A DNA stretch of 62,053 bases from Varibaculum cambriense. Its GTDB lineage: Bacteria > Actinomycetota > Actinomycetes > Actinomycetales > Actinomycetaceae. Made by a program: the position numbers and the translations under genes. Every line of letters begins with the position of its first letter. Position 1 is the stretch's first letter. The notes beneath the pieces were generated by a model, which worked only from the letters and a program-made list of their open reading frames with translations, was not told the DNA's origin and searched no databases. The stretch is taken from contig NZ_PKHX01000011.1 of NCBI RefSeq assembly GCF_002848005.1, forward strand, positions 1 through 62,053. Direction: 5' to 3'. This document shows, one piece after another, positions 35,722-44,033 of the stretch.

Positions 35722-36417
35722 ATGCGGATTCTATGTATTGATACTTCGCTAGGTGCTTCGGTTGCCCTGTGGGATAGCGAAGCCAAGACCCCGGTATTAG
35801 CTAGCCGCTCTAGCCAGGACTCCCGATCTCACGCTGAGCATCTTTCCGAGCTGGTAAATGCGGTAGTGCAGGAAGCTTGCGGGTGCGTCCTCGCGAAAGT
35901 CGGTATTGAGGCAGTGGCGGTCGGGCGCGGTCCGGCTCCCTTTACCGGGTTGCGCTCCGGGTTGGTAACCGCTCGCACGATCGGTTATACGCTGGGAGTT
36001 CCGGTCATCGGGATTAGTTCCCTAGACGCCCTCGCCCGGGCAGTATTAGACCTGGTACCGCCCACGCAGGAAGTGTTTGTGGCTACCGATGCGCGCCGCA
36101 AAGAAGTCTATTGCGCCCAGTATCGCGCGGACGGTCCCGACGATGTTTGCTGCCTGTGGGGACCGGAGGTAGGTAGGCCTGCAGCTTTCACTAATAGGGC
36201 GGCAAAACCCGGTCTGATTGTTGCGGGGGCGGGCGCGGCTCTCTATCCTCAAGACTTGGCGGTGAACCCCGGTCTCCCCACCGAGATAGAGGCGGCAGTC
36301 CTCGGTAGGATCGCGCAGGTACGCTTGGCTGGGAAGTCCGCTGACCAGCTGTTAGATACGGTATCTCCCCTGTATCTGCGCCGCCCCGACGTGCAGCTTC
36401 CTAGTAAGGGAAAATAG
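35722..36417 (+). CDS. tsaB: tRNA threonylcarbamoyladenosine biosynthesis protein TsaB
   Basis: 231 residues with an ASKHA fold. The N-terminus MRILCIDTSLGASVALWDSE and the GRGPAPFTGLRSGLVTARTI motif identify TsaB. It is the scaffold partner of TsaD. tsaD itself is 6 kb further on instead of directly after rimI. Confidence 0.94.
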   Translation: MRILCIDTSLGASVALWDSEAKTPVLASRSSQDSRSHAEHLSELVNAVVQEACGCVLAKVGIEAVAVGRGPAPFTGLRSGLVTARTIGYTLGVPVIGISSLDALARAVLDLVPPTQEVFVATDARRKEVYCAQYRADGPDDVCCLWGPEVGRPAAFTNRAAKPGLIVAGAGAALYPQDLAVNPGLPTEIEAAVLGRIAQVRLAGKSADQLLDTVSPLYLRRPDVQLPSKGK

Positions 36418-36424
36418 GGGTTTT

Positions 36425-36910
36425 GTGAGTAGCTGTGTTCTCTTAGGTCTCGAGGACGTGCCCGCGCTGCTCGCCCTGGAGGAGTCCTGTTTTGGAACAG
36501 AAGGCTTTAGCGACGCGCAGCTGCGGCAAATGCTATCTGCCCGTTACGGGCTAGCCATCGGCATCTGGGAGGAAGAGACCTTAGTGGGGGCGGCACTTCT
36601 GGAAGTCTTAGTTCCAGAATCCGAGCTGCAATCCCTGGCGGTGTTGCCGGCTAGGCGTCGGCGCGGGCTAGGTTCCACCCTCTTAAAGTCCGCCCTCAGC
36701 GCTGCTCGCAAACGGGGAGCAACTGAAATGTTTCTGGAAGTGCGCCGCTCTAACCAGGCCGCGATCGTCCTCTACCAGCAGGCAGGTTTTACGTCTTTAC
36801 GTGTGCGCCGCGGATATTATTCCCATCCCCGCGAAGACGCCGTAGTGATGCGCAAACGTTTGGCGAGTCCCTCTCCTGGTCCGGTCGGTGCAGAAATAAC
36901 CTCCCCCTGA
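36425..36910 (+). CDS. rimI: ribosomal-protein-alanine N-acetyltransferase
   Basis: 161 residues, GNAT fold, starting with GTG. LQSLAVLPARRRRGLGSTLL is the acetyl-CoA binding motif A, and LEVRRSNQAAIVLYQQAGFT is motif B. It would acetylate the N-terminus of S18 or other substrates. It belongs to the tsaE-tsaB-rimI-tsaD cluster. The 242 bases after it hold no gene; a possible TTGATT/TATTAT pair at about 37069-37095 has a short spacer. Confidence 0.88.
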   Translation: MSSCVLLGLEDVPALLALEESCFGTEGFSDAQLRQMLSARYGLAIGIWEEETLVGAALLEVLVPESELQSLAVLPARRRRGLGSTLLKSALSAARKRGATEMFLEVRRSNQAAIVLYQQAGFTSLRVRRGYYSHPREDAVVMRKRLASPSPGPVGAEITSP

Positions 36911-37152
36911 GCACCGGCAAAACGTATTTTGCAACTTCAAGCTTTCTCAATTATTTAAAAAATCCTGAGTTCTTTCCGGCGGTATTCGGAAATCCCCTCC
37001 TAGTTTTTCTTTCGTTACCCCGGAGACAGATCCGCTATCTTTGCAGGTACAAACAGTTTAGACTCTAATTGATTAGGTTTTTTTCGCGTTATTATTCCTA
37101 TCTAGACCCAAATTCCCAAGTCGGCGAAAACCGGTGGGCTAGCCTGTAAATC

Positions 37153-37911
37153 GTGGCCAATACAAAAGAAATTCAGAAGAGGCGAAGCTGGAACACCCTG
37201 GTCTTCGCGAAACAGTGCATGGCCGTTACCGGCGTATTTTTTGTGCTGTTTGTATTAATGCATTCCTACGGCAACCTGAAGATTCTGGCGGGCGCTGATG
37301 CCTATAACGGCTATGCGCACCATCTACGGGTCTTCGGTGCCCCTATCCTGCCTTATGAAGGCCTGCTTTGGATCTTGCGCGTCATGCTACTTGCATGCGT
37401 CATTATCCACATGATCTGCGCCTTCTATCTCTGGTATCGCGCCAGTAAGGGACGAGGCAGTCAGAAGTACGTAGTCAAACAGAACGTGGTTAACAACTAT
37501 GCGACCCGCACCGTACGTGTCGGATCCGTGTTGCTAGTGCTATTTATCTTCTTCCATATCTTCCACTTCACCACCAAGTGGGTGCAGATTGGTGCAGGGG
37601 AAGCTTATAGCTCTGCTACCTGCAAGGTAGATGGGGAGATGATTCCGGTAGCACCCTGGAACATGATGGTAACTACGTTCTCACCAGCTAACTGGTGGAC
37701 GCTGATCATTTACCTAGGTGCGGTGGCGATTGTGGCACTGCACGTGGGACACGGCGTATGGTCCGCCCTGCAAACTTTGGGTTGGATCCGGGAAAACACG
37801 CATAAAGTGACCGTTTATATTTCCGGGATCGTGGGGCTATTGCTGTTCGCCATGTTTGCCATCCCACCGCTGTACTTGGTAATCACCAACCCCGCTCCGG
37901 TGGCGTGTTAG
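37153..37911 (+). CDS. sdhC: succinate dehydrogenase cytochrome b subunit (b558 family)
   Basis: 252 residues with five predicted membrane spans. Candidate haem-ligand histidines lie in spans, e.g. VLFVLMHSYGNL, ILACVIIHMIC-like and FIFFHIFHFTTKW. It is the single-subunit membrane anchor of the Corynebacterium/Bacillus-type complex. Start GTG. It forms sdhCAB with the next two genes. The enzyme can run as succinate dehydrogenase or fumarate reductase; the latter is common in host-associated fermenters. Confidence 0.9.
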   Translation: MANTKEIQKRRSWNTLVFAKQCMAVTGVFFVLFVLMHSYGNLKILAGADAYNGYAHHLRVFGAPILPYEGLLWILRVMLLACVIIHMICAFYLWYRASKGRGSQKYVVKQNVVNNYATRTVRVGSVLLVLFIFFHIFHFTTKWVQIGAGEAYSSATCKVDGEMIPVAPWNMMVTTFSPANWWTLIIYLGAVAIVALHVGHGVWSALQTLGWIRENTHKVTVYISGIVGLLLFAMFAIPPLYLVITNPAPVAC

Positions 37912-37930
37912 TTAGGGAAGGATGCGTAAA

Positions 37931-39916
37931 ATGACTGAACAACAAAATCTAGTCGACGGTCTCTACACTGTCGGCGAACCGATTGCTGACCAGAAGGCAC
38001 CCCTTGAGGTGCCGATTGAAAACTGCTGGAAGCAGCGCCAGTTCAACGCGGCGCTGGTCAACCCGGCTAACCGTCGTAAAATCAAGATTATCGTGGTGGG
38101 CACTGGCCTAGCAGGGGGCGCTGCTGCCGCTTCGCTAGGTGAAATGGGCTACCACGTCGATGCTTTCTTCTACCAAGACTCTGCCCGCCGTGCGCACTCG
38201 ATCGCGGCTCAGGGCGGGATTAACGCGGCGAAGAATTATCGCAATGACAACGACTCTGACTACCGTCTTTTCTATGACACGGTCAAGGGCGGGGACTACC
38301 GGGCTCGGGAAACTAACGTTTACCGGCTAGCGGAAGTATCTGCCAATATTATTGACCAGTGTGTAGCGCAGGGCGTGCCTTTTGCTCGCGAATACGGTGG
38401 CCTGCTCGATAACCGCTCTTTCGGTGGGGTGCAGGTATCCCGTACTTTCTATGCGCGGGGTCAGACGGGGCAGCAGCTGCTGATCGGCGCCTACCAGGCA
38501 CTAGAACGCCAGGTTAATGCGGGAACGGTAGTTTCCCACTCCCGTCATGAAATGGTAGAACTCATCGTTTCGGACGGTAGGGCGCGCGGGATTGTGGCTC
38601 GCAATATGGAAACGGGCGAACTGGAAACTTTCACCGCCTCGATTGTTATTTTAGCGACCGGTGGTTATGGGAACGTTTTCTTCTTGTCCACTAACGCCAT
38701 GGGGTGTAACGGTACGGCTGCTTGGCGTGCCCACCGTAAGGGTGCTTATTTTGCTAACCCTTGCTACACCCAGATTCACCCCACTTGTATTCCGCAGCAT
38801 GGTGACCAACAATCCAAACTCACTTTGATGAGTGAATCCTTGCGTAATGATGGACGTATTTGGGTTCCCAAGAAGAAAGAGGATTGCAAGAAAGACCCGC
38901 GGGAAATCCCCGAGGAAGATCGTGACTACTACCTAGAGCGTATCTATCCCTCTTTCGGTAACCTGGTTCCGCGTGATATTGCCTCCCGGCAAGCCAAGAA
39001 TATGTGCGATGAGGGTCGCGGGGTAGGACCGGAAATCGGCGGGGTTGCTCGCGGCGTTTACTTGGATTTCGCGGATGCGATTGAACGTATGGGTAAGGAA
39101 GCCGTGTCTGCCAAGTACGGCAACTTATTTGATATGTATAAGCGGATCACCGATGACGATCCCTATGAGGTTCCGATGCGGATTTACCCGGCAGTGCACT
39201 ACACCATGGGTGGGGTTTGGGTCGACTATGACCTAGAGACCACTATCCCGGGTCTGTATGTGGGCGGGGAAGCTAACTTCTCTGATCACGGTGCTAACCG
39301 CTTGGGTGCCTCTGCTTTGATGCAGGGTCTATCTGATGGTTATTTCGTGTTGCCGAACACGGTAAATGATTACCTGGCGCATACTTTGGATTGGAAAGAT
39401 TTGCCGCAGGATCATCCCGATGTCTTGGCTGCGAAACAGCAGGCCCAAGAGCGTATTGATCGCATGATGGCGATTGAGGGTACCCGTTCGGTGGACTCCA
39501 TCCACAAGGAACTCGGCCAAATCATGTGGGAGTACTGCGGTATGTCCCGTACCCGCGAGGGGTTGAAGAAAGCTATTGGCTTGATTCGCGAACTGCGTAA
39601 AGAGTTCTGGACCAATGTGCGGATCCCGGGCAAGAAGAGCGGCGAGATGAACCAGTCGCTAGAACGCGCCGGTCGCTTGGCTGACTTCCTAGAGCTGGGC
39701 GAGCTGATGTGTATCGATGCCCTGCACCGTGAAGAATCCTGTGGCGGTCACTTCCGGGAAGAACACCAAACTCCGGAAGGAGAGGCTATGCGTGACGATG
39801 AGAACTTCATGTACGTAGCCGCTTGGGAATGGAAAGGTGAGAATCAGCCCCCTGTCCTGCACAAGGAGGATCTGATTTACAACAATATCGAGGTCAAGAC
39901 AAGGAGCTACAAGTGA
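37931..39916 (+). CDS. sdhA: succinate dehydrogenase/fumarate reductase flavoprotein subunit
   Basis: 661 residues from the ATG at 37931, chosen because agggaagg then sits at normal spacing; the ATG at 37922 abuts that site. FAD-binding [17 protein letters not shown] is near the N-terminus. Covalent-FAD His is in [17 protein letters not shown]. The substrate loop is [13 protein letters not shown], and [19 protein letters not shown] closes the FAD domain. It oxidises succinate or reduces fumarate on the cytoplasmic face. It overlaps sdhB by 4 bases. Confidence 0.95.
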   Translation: MTEQQNLVDGLYTVGEPIADQKAPLEVPIENCWKQRQFNAALVNPANRRKIKIIVVGTGLAGGAAAASLGEMGYHVDAFFYQDSARRAHSIAAQGGINAAKNYRNDNDSDYRLFYDTVKGGDYRARETNVYRLAEVSANIIDQCVAQGVPFAREYGGLLDNRSFGGVQVSRTFYARGQTGQQLLIGAYQALERQVNAGTVVSHSRHEMVELIVSDGRARGIVARNMETGELETFTASIVILATGGYGNVFFLSTNAMGCNGTAAWRAHRKGAYFANPCYTQIHPTCIPQHGDQQSKLTLMSESLRNDGRIWVPKKKEDCKKDPREIPEEDRDYYLERIYPSFGNLVPRDIASRQAKNMCDEGRGVGPEIGGVARGVYLDFADAIERMGKEAVSAKYGNLFDMYKRITDDDPYEVPMRIYPAVHYTMGGVWVDYDLETTIPGLYVGGEANFSDHGANRLGASALMQGLSDGYFVLPNTVNDYLAHTLDWKDLPQDHPDVLAAKQQAQERIDRMMAIEGTRSVDSIHKELGQIMWEYCGMSRTREGLKKAIGLIRELRKEFWTNVRIPGKKSGEMNQSLERAGRLADFLELGELMCIDALHREESCGGHFREEHQTPEGEAMRDDENFMYVAAWEWKGENQPPVLHKEDLIYNNIEVKTRSYK

Positions 39917-40674
39917 ACATCACTTTGCGAATCTGGCGTCAGGCTGGCCCAGACGCCGAGGGAGCTATCCACGAATATCAGCTCCACGGAGTTAGCGAGG
40001 ATTCCTCTTTCCTGGAAATGCTGGACATCCTCAACGAGGATCTATTTGCTCGCGGGGAAGAGCCGGTCGCGTTTGACTCGGACTGCCGCGAGGGAATCTG
40101 CGGTATGTGCGGCCTGGTGATCAACGGGGTTCCGCATGGTAACCATTCCCCGGATCCCAAAGATAACACCACTACCTGCCAGCTACATATGCGTTCCTTC
40201 AAGGACGGGGACACGATCACCATTGAGCCTTGGCGCTCAAAGGCGTTCCCGATCATTAAGGATCTGGTGGTGAACCGGAACGCCTTGGATCGCATTATTC
40301 AGGCGGGCGGATACATTTCGGTTAATACCGGTGCGGCTCCGGATGCACATTCCACTCCGGTTCCCAAGAAAGATGCGGATCGGGCTTTCGAGGCTGCGGC
40401 CTGCATCGGTTGTGGGGCGTGTGTGGCTGCCTGCCCGAACGGTTCGGCGATGCTATTTACCGCTGCGAAGGTGACTCACCTGGGTCTGCTGCCGCAAGGT
40501 AAACCGGAGAATCTCCGGCGGGTTACCCAGATGCTTAACCGGATGGGTGCTGAAGGATTCGGCGGATGCACCAACTTCGGTGAATGCTCGGCGGTGTGCC
40601 CCAAGCAGGTTCCGCTGGACTTTATCGCGGTGCTAAACCGACAGCTCGGCAAGGCTTTCTTCGCTGGAGTTTAA
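39913..40674 (+). CDS. sdhB: succinate dehydrogenase/fumarate reductase iron-sulfur subunit
   Basis: 253 residues from GTG. The 2Fe-2S cluster is bound by [10 protein letters not shown] and a later Cys (TTCQLH). The 4Fe-4S cluster is bound by [12 protein letters not shown], and the third cluster by [20 protein letters not shown]. It moves electrons from SdhA to SdhC. A clear terminator follows. Confidence 0.95.
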   Translation: MNITLRIWRQAGPDAEGAIHEYQLHGVSEDSSFLEMLDILNEDLFARGEEPVAFDSDCREGICGMCGLVINGVPHGNHSPDPKDNTTTCQLHMRSFKDGDTITIEPWRSKAFPIIKDLVVNRNALDRIIQAGGYISVNTGAAPDAHSTPVPKKDADRAFEAAACIGCGACVAACPNGSAMLFTAAKVTHLGLLPQGKPENLRRVTQMLNRMGAEGFGGCTNFGECSAVCPKQVPLDFIAVLNRQLGKAFFAGV

Positions 40675-40715
40675 AACTGCCGCTAGCAGTTAAATAGCCG
40701 TTCTTTTGCATGGCT

Positions 40716-40751
40716 AAGGCGGGCTCGGAGAATAATCTCCGAGCCCGCCTT
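40716..40751 (+). terminator. intrinsic terminator after sdhB
   Basis: aaggcgggctcggaga pairs perfectly with tctccgagcccgcctt around a 4-base loop. It ends the sdhCAB operon; only a short T-run follows. Confidence 0.85.
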
Positions 40752-41019
40752 CCGTATTTCCGGCAACCCCAAAAGGTCTTATTCTGCGAATATTGGATTT
40801 GACCCCGATGCTTCTTATCTCCCCAAGAACCCCTAAATATCCTGCGTCCTCGAAAAGTAAAATCGTCCTCTTACAGCAAGGTTATTTCCCGATAAACCCG
40901 AAATCCCCTTCTCCGCCCTCGTAAATAATTCCAAGAAATAGCGATCAAGTGTTGCAAATGTTGGGCAGTAGCCTACAAATGCAACATGAAAGCCACGCTA
41001 CTTCGGTCGGAGAAGGAAG
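40752..41019. other. intergenic region after sdhCAB
   Basis: Together with the terminator this makes a 345-base gap. An inverted repeat tgttgca...tgcaaca spans 40950-40986 with a 23-base centre, just beyond the end of the convergent Fic gene. No coding sequence is supported. Confidence 0.4.
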
Positions 41020-42303
41020 TTAGTTAGCCCCGCCCTCGGACTGAAGGGGAGTGAACCGGTACTTGCCTTTTCCTTTGCCTTTCACTTTGCTGATTAGGGA
41101 GGCAGCCAGGAGTTTTCGCAAAAGTTCCGAGGCCGGGGAGGGGGTTATCCCCAATATCTCCGTTACCTGAGAACGCGAGAAAACGCCCTCGTCCCCGAAA
41201 GAATCGTAGAGTTTTTGGGCGTGCCGAACCGAGACCGGGCTCAGTCCTGCCCAGTTAATGTCCTGATTTTTAACCCCAATATCCTGTTTTTCGGCTTCAT
41301 TATCCTGTTTTTTCGGTAGAGTCCCATTGTCGGAGGAAGCAATGTCCTGAGTTTCCGGGAAAACTTCCTGCCCGTCAGACCCAATATCCTGATTCTTTGG
41401 CTGACTAACTAAACCGCTGATATGCAGGTGCCGATTCTTCAACTCATTTTCTTCTCCCAGCAGCAAGTTCCGTAAGAACTTAACTAGGTATTCGTTAGTT
41501 TCGTGAATCCCGGCAGTTAGGTTTTCGTAGTTGGCGCGCACCATCGCGTTTCGAAAATACCAAGCGTGTTTAGAAAAAAGGGTGTTATCGACAGTGAAAC
41601 CCAAGGTGCGGAGATACTTGATGAAGAACACGGCAGTAGTGCGGGTGTTTCCCTCATCAAAGAGGTGAATCTGCCACAACCTAGCCACAAAAGAAGCCAG
41701 GTGCTCAATGATTTCGGTGGTATTCAGTCCCCGGTAACTAAAAGTGCGTTCTAAAGCTAAATCGTATTCCAGGGTTGCCATCAAATCGGCAGCATTCCCA
41801 TAGGTAACGGTATCTCCGCTCAGTACCCACTCCTTCTTGGAGATATTGTAGGTACGAACTTTCCCCGCCTGGGGATAGATTCCTGCAAAAAGCCGGCGGT
41901 GTATCGCCAGATACTGCGCAGCCGAAAACACGAAACCGTCCTCAGATAATACTTGCGCAACCCGGGTAGCTACCTTATCTGCTTCCTCCGTTCGGTCTAA
42001 GCCCCGCTGAGGGTTTTGCTGATAGTAGGAATTAACCAGGCTTTGAGCTTCGTCTAAAGTGATTTCACCTTCGATAGAGCTCCTAGCGGTAGTTATTAGA
42101 TACGGTGAGGGCTCTAAACCATCGACAGCTTGTAAACCGATACCGGCCTGCCAAGCAGCAATCAGGGCGCGTTGAGACGGAGATCCTTGGCGCACATACT
42201 GGGCAAATGGATCCTCTTTAGGTTCTTCGAGTCCGCCTATATCCGTCATAACGCCTCCTGCAGTTAGTGCCATTTTAGCTGAGACGGGCTCCGTCTTACC
42301 CAT
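41020..42303 (-). CDS. Fic-domain protein with QDI-repeat linker and C-terminal winged helix
   Basis: 427 residues. An N-terminal segment carries TTARSSIEGEITLDEAQ, similar to the region before Fic domains. The Fic core (about 110-240) has the loop IHLFDEGNTRTTAVFFIKYL. Canonical Fic is HPFxxGNGRxxR; here the glycine is Thr and the final Arg is Ala, a form seen in a subset of Fic proteins, so AMP-transfer activity is not assured. Residues 290-350 form a hydrophilic linker with QDIG, QDIA, QDN, QDIG, QDIN units. The C-terminal 75 residues look like a winged helix (GVFSRSQVTEILGITPSPAS). Its role could be modification of a target protein or transcription control. Confidence 0.85.
   Translation of the reverse strand: MGKTEPVSAKMALTAGGVMTDIGGLEEPKEDPFAQYVRQGSPSQRALIAAWQAGIGLQAVDGLEPSPYLITTARSSIEGEITLDEAQSLVNSYYQQNPQRGLDRTEEADKVATRVAQVLSEDGFVFSAAQYLAIHRRLFAGIYPQAGKVRTYNISKKEWVLSGDTVTYGNAADLMATLEYDLALERTFSYRGLNTTEIIEHLASFVARLWQIHLFDEGNTRTTAVFFIKYLRTLGFTVDNTLFSKHAWYFRNAMVRANYENLTAGIHETNEYLVKFLRNLLLGEENELKNRHLHISGLVSQPKNQDIGSDGQEVFPETQDIASSDNGTLPKKQDNEAEKQDIGVKNQDINWAGLSPVSVRHAQKLYDSFGDEGVFSRSQVTEILGITPSPASELLRKLLAASLISKVKGKGKGKYRFTPLQSEGGAN
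41255..41352 (-). repeat. QDI minisatellite, copy A (inside the Fic gene)
   Basis: On the plus strand aatrtcctg followed by a T-run recurs at roughly 18-24-base spacing. On the minus strand this encodes the QDI units of the linker. Over 41255-41328 it aligns without gaps to copy B at 42304-42377, with about 60 of 74 positions identical. Confidence 0.75.
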
Positions 42304-42398
42304 TTAATGTCCTGATTTTCTAGTCTAATATCCTGGTTTTCAGCCCCAATGTCCTGTTTTTTCAGTAAAGTCCCATTATCTGAGTAAGTAATTGTCCG
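42304..42398 (-). repeat. QDI minisatellite, copy B (upstream of the Fic gene)
   Basis: It starts at the base next to the Fic start codon. In the minus-strand frame one base off from the Fic frame it reads SDNGTLLKKQDIGAENQDI, then RLENQDIKW, clearly the same peptide as the Fic linker. No open gene carries it: a stop lies upstream, and the frame ends shortly after entering the Fic gene. It is either a remnant of a second Fic-type gene or a duplicated copy of the linker DNA, and it occupies the Fic/tsaD promoter region. Confidence 0.7.
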
Positions 42399-42477
42399 GT
42401 TGCTATTCCAAAAGAGTTATGCCAGCTGGGGGCGATATCGTTAGGTCGCGAATCCAGGGTGTGGGTAAAATGGATAC

Positions 42478-43983
42478 ATGAGTGAACCGCTGATCCTGGG
42501 AATTGAGTCTACCTGCGACGAAACCGGCGTAGCGCTGGTGCGCGGGGGAAAATTATTGGCAGATCGCACTGCCACTTCTATGGATGAGCACGCTCGCTAC
42601 GGGGGAATCATTCCCGAGATCGCTTCCCGCGCTCACCTAGAATCATTCCTCCCCACTTTGCAGGCTGCCTGTGAAGAATCTGGGGTGGCGTTGAGTGAGG
42701 TTGACGCGATTGCCTGTGCGGCTGGCCCGGGCTTGGTGGGCTCGCTAACCGTGGGCATTTCCGCCGCGAAAGCCCTGGCGCTTTCGCTCGATAAACCGCT
42801 CTACGGCGTGAACCATGTAATCGGACACCTGGCGGTAGATGCCCTGGTAGAAGGGGAGTTTCATCCACCCTTTATCGGGCTGATCTGCTCGGGAGGTCAC
42901 TCGAACCTGGTGCTGGTGCGCGACCTCGCCAGCGATATTACCGAACTTGGCGGTACCTTGGATGATGCTGCCGGGGAAGCCTTCGATAAAGTAGGGCGCC
43001 TGCTAGGCACCCCCTATCCAGGTGGCCCACATGTCGACCGGCTGGCACAGGCAGGGGATAAGAAAGCTATCCGCTTCCCGCGGGGACTAGCGGCCGGGAA
43101 AGACAAGGAACGCCACCGCTACGACTTCTCGTTCTCCGGACTAAAAACTGCGGTTGCCCGTTATATCGAGGGGTTAGAGGCCGCGGGGGAAACTGTTAAC
43201 CGGGAAAATATTTGCGCTGGTTTTTCCGAGGCCGTAAACGATTCTTTGACCAAGAAAGCGGTGCAGGCTGCTCAAGATTTTGATTGCCGGGAGATCGTAG
43301 TGGGTGGCGGTTTTTCCGCGAACTCGCGCCTGCGGGAACTCCTAGCTCAGCGCGCCGAATCTGCAGGGATTACCGTGCGGATTCCTCCGATCCGTTTTTG
43401 TACTGATAATGGCGCGCAGATCGCTGCCCTCGGCGAAGTGCTAGTGAAAGCGGGGATGCCGCCCTCGCCGAAAGATTTTGGCCCCGATTCCCAGATGGCG
43501 CTTACCCAGATTTATATGGCTCCTAGCCCGGAGGATGCGGAAAAACCGTCGGCTAAAACCAATATTTTCCAAGATAAACAGGTAGATGTAGACAGCATCT
43601 ATCGGAAGGTGAAAGAAAACATGGCGAAGTCATTTGACCAGATGCGGCCGGGGTTGGAAAAGGCAGCTGACCGGATTAAACCCTTGGTAGAGCAGGGACG
43701 CGAATACGCCGAAGAAACGGTGGAGAAGGCGCGTCCCTATGTGGAGCAAGCGGCCGAAAAGGGACGGGAATACGCCGAGCAGGCAGTAGAGAAGTCTCGC
43801 CCCTACGTGGAGCAGGCCGCCGAACGCGGGCGCGAATATGCCGAGCAGGCGGTAGAAAAGGGTCGGGAGTACGCCAAGCAAGCACAGCAGCGTCTACAAG
43901 AGCGTTCGCAGGCGAAAAAGTCAGATCCGGAGGAACCGTCGGTGACGGTCGAGCCGCCCGATGACGTGGAGCCCCGCCGGTAA
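42478..43983 (+). CDS. tsaD: tRNA t6A threonylcarbamoyltransferase TsaD with 11-residue repeat tail
   Basis: 501 residues, of which about 1-345 are ordinary TsaD. The metal-binding histidines are in MDEHARYGGIIPEIASRAHL, the nucleotide-binding parts include GPGLVGSL and CSGGHSNLVLV, and PYPGGPHVDRLAQ is also typical. It transfers threonylcarbamoyl to A37 of tRNA with TsaB and TsaE. The remaining 150 residues are an extra tail. Residues 408-473 are six consecutive 11-residue units alternating REYAEQAVEKx and RPYVEQAAEKG, predicted as a long amphipathic helix. A Pro/Glu-rich end follows. There is no frameshift or internal start. A TAAAAT box at 42466-42471 lies 7 bases before the ATG and no Shine-Dalgarno is seen, so the mRNA may be leaderless. 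Confidence 0.93.
   Translation: MSEPLILGIESTCDETGVALVRGGKLLADRTATSMDEHARYGGIIPEIASRAHLESFLPTLQAACEESGVALSEVDAIACAAGPGLVGSLTVGISAAKALALSLDKPLYGVNHVIGHLAVDALVEGEFHPPFIGLICSGGHSNLVLVRDLASDITELGGTLDDAAGEAFDKVGRLLGTPYPGGPHVDRLAQAGDKKAIRFPRGLAAGKDKERHRYDFSFSGLKTAVARYIEGLEAAGETVNRENICAGFSEAVNDSLTKKAVQAAQDFDCREIVVGGGFSANSRLRELLAQRAESAGITVRIPPIRFCTDNGAQIAALGEVLVKAGMPPSPKDFGPDSQMALTQIYMAPSPEDAEKPSAKTNIFQDKQVDVDSIYRKVKENMAKSFDQMRPGLEKAADRIKPLVEQGREYAEETVEKARPYVEQAAEKGREYAEQAVEKSRPYVEQAAERGREYAEQAVEKGREYAKQAQQRLQERSQAKKSDPEEPSVTVEPPDDVEPRR
43699..43896 (+). repeat. six tandem 33-bp units coding the TsaD tail
   Basis: The DNA encodes six 11-residue units in frame: REYAEETVEKA, RPYVEQAAEKG, REYAEQAVEKS, RPYVEQAAERG, REYAEQAVEKG and REYAKQAQQRL. 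Two unit types alternate, so the higher-order repeat is 66 bp. Copy number can change without breaking the frame. Confidence 0.85.
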
Positions 43984-44033
43984 CCCTATCTACGCCATAC
44001 CGGGCAGCCAGCAGAATCCTGAAGACTGTTATC

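Noticed and set aside
43699..43896. TsaD tail as a frameshift artefact or separate gene
   Set aside because: The frame is continuous from the TsaD core, the repeats hold the same frame through six units, and no start codon with a binding site lies before them.
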